Positions 41,553-42,511 of a stretch of DNA of 42,511 nucleotides are shown one piece after another. Source of the stretch: CAYGZC01 sp964354225 (GTDB taxonomy: Bacteria; Bacteroidota; Ignavibacteria; UBA10030; SZUA-254); the NCBI GenBank assembly GCA_964354225.1, contig CAYGZC010000053.1, positions 1 through 42,511 on the forward strand. The letters are read 5' to 3'. Position 1 is the stretch's first letter, and each line of letters starts with the position of its first letter. The translations under genes and the position numbers were made by a program. The notes beneath the pieces were generated by a model. That model had not been told where the DNA came from. It was given only the letters and a program-made list of their open reading frames with translations, and made no database searches.

Positions 41553-42269
41553 ATGAGCGTTAATAGCTGGTTACGTACAATTGATCTATGTCGCTACTAT
41601 CGTCGTGGACCACAAGAGGTACGGGCACTGGATGGTGTAATACTAGCAGTCGAGCGCGGTGAGTTTCTTGGTATTGTTGGTTCCTCCGGCTCCGGTAAAT
41701 CAACACTCTTGAATCTTCTCGCTGGCTTGGATACCCCAACCTCCGGCTTGGTGGAGTTTGAGCAAGTACCGCTTACCAGCATGTCGCGACGCCAGCTTGC
41801 CGCTTATCGCGCTCACAAGGTGGGAATGGTGTTCCAATCATTTAATCTTATCTCTCATTACACTGCGCTTCAAAATGTGGAGACAGCTTTGTATTTTGAC
41901 GGCTCATCACCTAAAGATCGTCATCGGCTTGCTGCGGCTGTGCTTGATCGGTTGGGATTGGATGATCGGATGACGCACAGACCAGCTGATCTCTCCGGCG
42001 GCGAACAACAGCGTGTAGCAGTTGCACGTGCAATCGTGAAGAAACCGGAAATTCTATTTGCAGATGAGCCAACTGGAAACCTTGATTACGAAAATGCTCA
42101 ACAGATTGCATCACTTCTTTCATCATTGAATCGTGATGGACTTACGATCGTGATGGTGACACACAATTTAGAAATGGCGCAGCAGATTGCAGATAGAACT
42201 ATTCGAATGCAATATGGCCACGTCCTCGATAGCGGAACAGAAAAACCGATAGGAGGGAAGCAGCGGTGA
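41553..42269 (+). CDS. ABC transporter ATP-binding protein, LolD/MacB type
   Basis: A 238-residue nucleotide-binding subunit that drives a FtsX/MacB-like permease. Walker A is GSSGSGKST (43–51). Q-loop VFQSFNLISHYTALQNV is of the LolD/MacB class, signature LSGGEQQRVAVARA, Walker B ILFADEPTGNLD, and the switch His lies in MVTHN. I use the ATG at 41553; a GTG at 41541 in frame would add four residues. The stop overlaps the permease GTG by four bases. Likely role is lipoprotein release or efflux across the periplasm; the substrate is unknown. Confidence 0.93.
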   Translation: MSVNSWLRTIDLCRYYRRGPQEVRALDGVILAVERGEFLGIVGSSGSGKSTLLNLLAGLDTPTSGLVEFEQVPLTSMSRRQLAAYRAHKVGMVFQSFNLISHYTALQNVETALYFDGSSPKDRHRLAAAVLDRLGLDDRMTHRPADLSGGEQQRVAVARAIVKKPEILFADEPTGNLDYENAQQIASLLSSLNRDGLTIVMVTHNLEMAQQIADRTIRMQYGHVLDSGTEKPIGGKQR

Positions 42270-42511
42270 CATTACGTGATCTTGTCGTGATTTCCACAGG
42301 TAATCTGTGGCGTATGAAGCTTCGTGCATTCCTTACTATCTCCGGCATCTTAATCGCAATTGCAGCGTTTGTCTCGATGCTCTCTTTTGGTGCAGGCAAT
42401 CAAGAATATATATCCAAACAGTTCAACGATCTTGGTTTATTCTCAACCATGCAAGTGTATCCGAAGAATAAAACCAACGGCTCTGATACCAGTATCTTTC
42501 CAGTGTTAGAC
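42266..42511 (+). CDS. MacB/FtsX-family ABC permease, partial (N-terminal 82 residues)
   Basis: GTG at 42266 is preceded by a strong AGGAGG at 9 bases and overlaps the ATPase stop as GTGA. The visible part has a short cytoplasmic start (LRDLVVISTGNLWRMKLRAF), a membrane helix at about 22–42 and the beginning of a periplasmic domain. This matches the N-terminus of MacB-type permeases, with the NLWRMKLRAFLTI motif typical before helix 1. The gene runs off the right edge of the window. Confidence 0.88.
   Translation, partial: MTLRDLVVISTGNLWRMKLRAFLTISGILIAIAAFVSMLSFGAGNQEYISKQFNDLGLFSTMQVYPKNKTNGSDTSIFPVLD

Overview
The window looks like chromosomal DNA from a Gram-negative bacterium of the Chlorobi/Ignavibacteria/Bacteroidetes assemblage. 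The pointers are AT-rich DNA, a DUF4159–DUF4175 gene pair, a meso-diaminopimelate-type MurE, a class B penicillin-binding protein with one C-terminal PASTA domain, and an outer-membrane beta-barrel remnant ending in Phe. The lineage is inferred from gene content only. No rRNA, standard tRNA, CRISPR array or transposase gene was found.

Layout. (1) 1–1916, plus strand: a small restriction/defence-like cassette with a PD-(D/E)XK nuclease gene broken by one in-frame TAA, a 70-codon unknown and an intact HNH endonuclease. (2) 1919–6045, minus: a very large DUF4175 membrane/coiled-coil protein and a secreted DUF4159 protein. (3) 6307–24502, minus: a near-complete dcw (division and cell wall) cluster in transcription order mraZ, rsmH, ftsL, PBP (ftsI), murE, murF, mraY, murD, ftsW, murG, a PH-like membrane protein, a half-size TauE/SafE protein, murC, murB, ftsQ, ftsA, ftsZ. 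Many junctions overlap by 1–4 bases, so it probably behaves as one long operon. A promoter followed by two MraZ-type boxes precedes mraZ. (4) 24844–28696, minus: a corrinoid methyl-transfer operon (MttB-family methyltransferase without pyrrolysine, reactivation-domain protein, free-standing corrinoid protein, MetH-type homocysteine methyltransferase module). Together these could form a dissected, folate-independent route from a methylated donor to methionine. (5) 28927–39298, plus: a carbohydrate operon with a 42-residue membrane peptide, an SSS-family symporter, a galactokinase-like GHMP kinase, a sugar nucleotidyltransferase, a secreted GH38 and a secreted GH2 beta-galactosidase. (6) 39299–40331: a 1-kb gene-poor gap with a probable ~105-nt minus-strand structured RNA (promoter, 61-nt hairpin body, perfect terminator), a second long hairpin and the 3' remnant of an outer-membrane protein gene. 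(7) 40332–42511, plus: a YchF/OLA1-like GTPase-fold protein, then a LolD/MacB-type ABC ATPase and the start of its permease.

Beyond the genes, short degenerate tandem repeats with a strict 7-base period but different sequences occur at four places: the DUF4159/DUF4175 junction, the ftsA–ftsZ spacer, inside murF, and upstream of the corrinoid-protein gene. They resemble in kind the heptanucleotide repeats (STRR) known from cyanobacteria. The most promising leads are the methyl-transfer operon, the structured RNA and the heptamer arrays.
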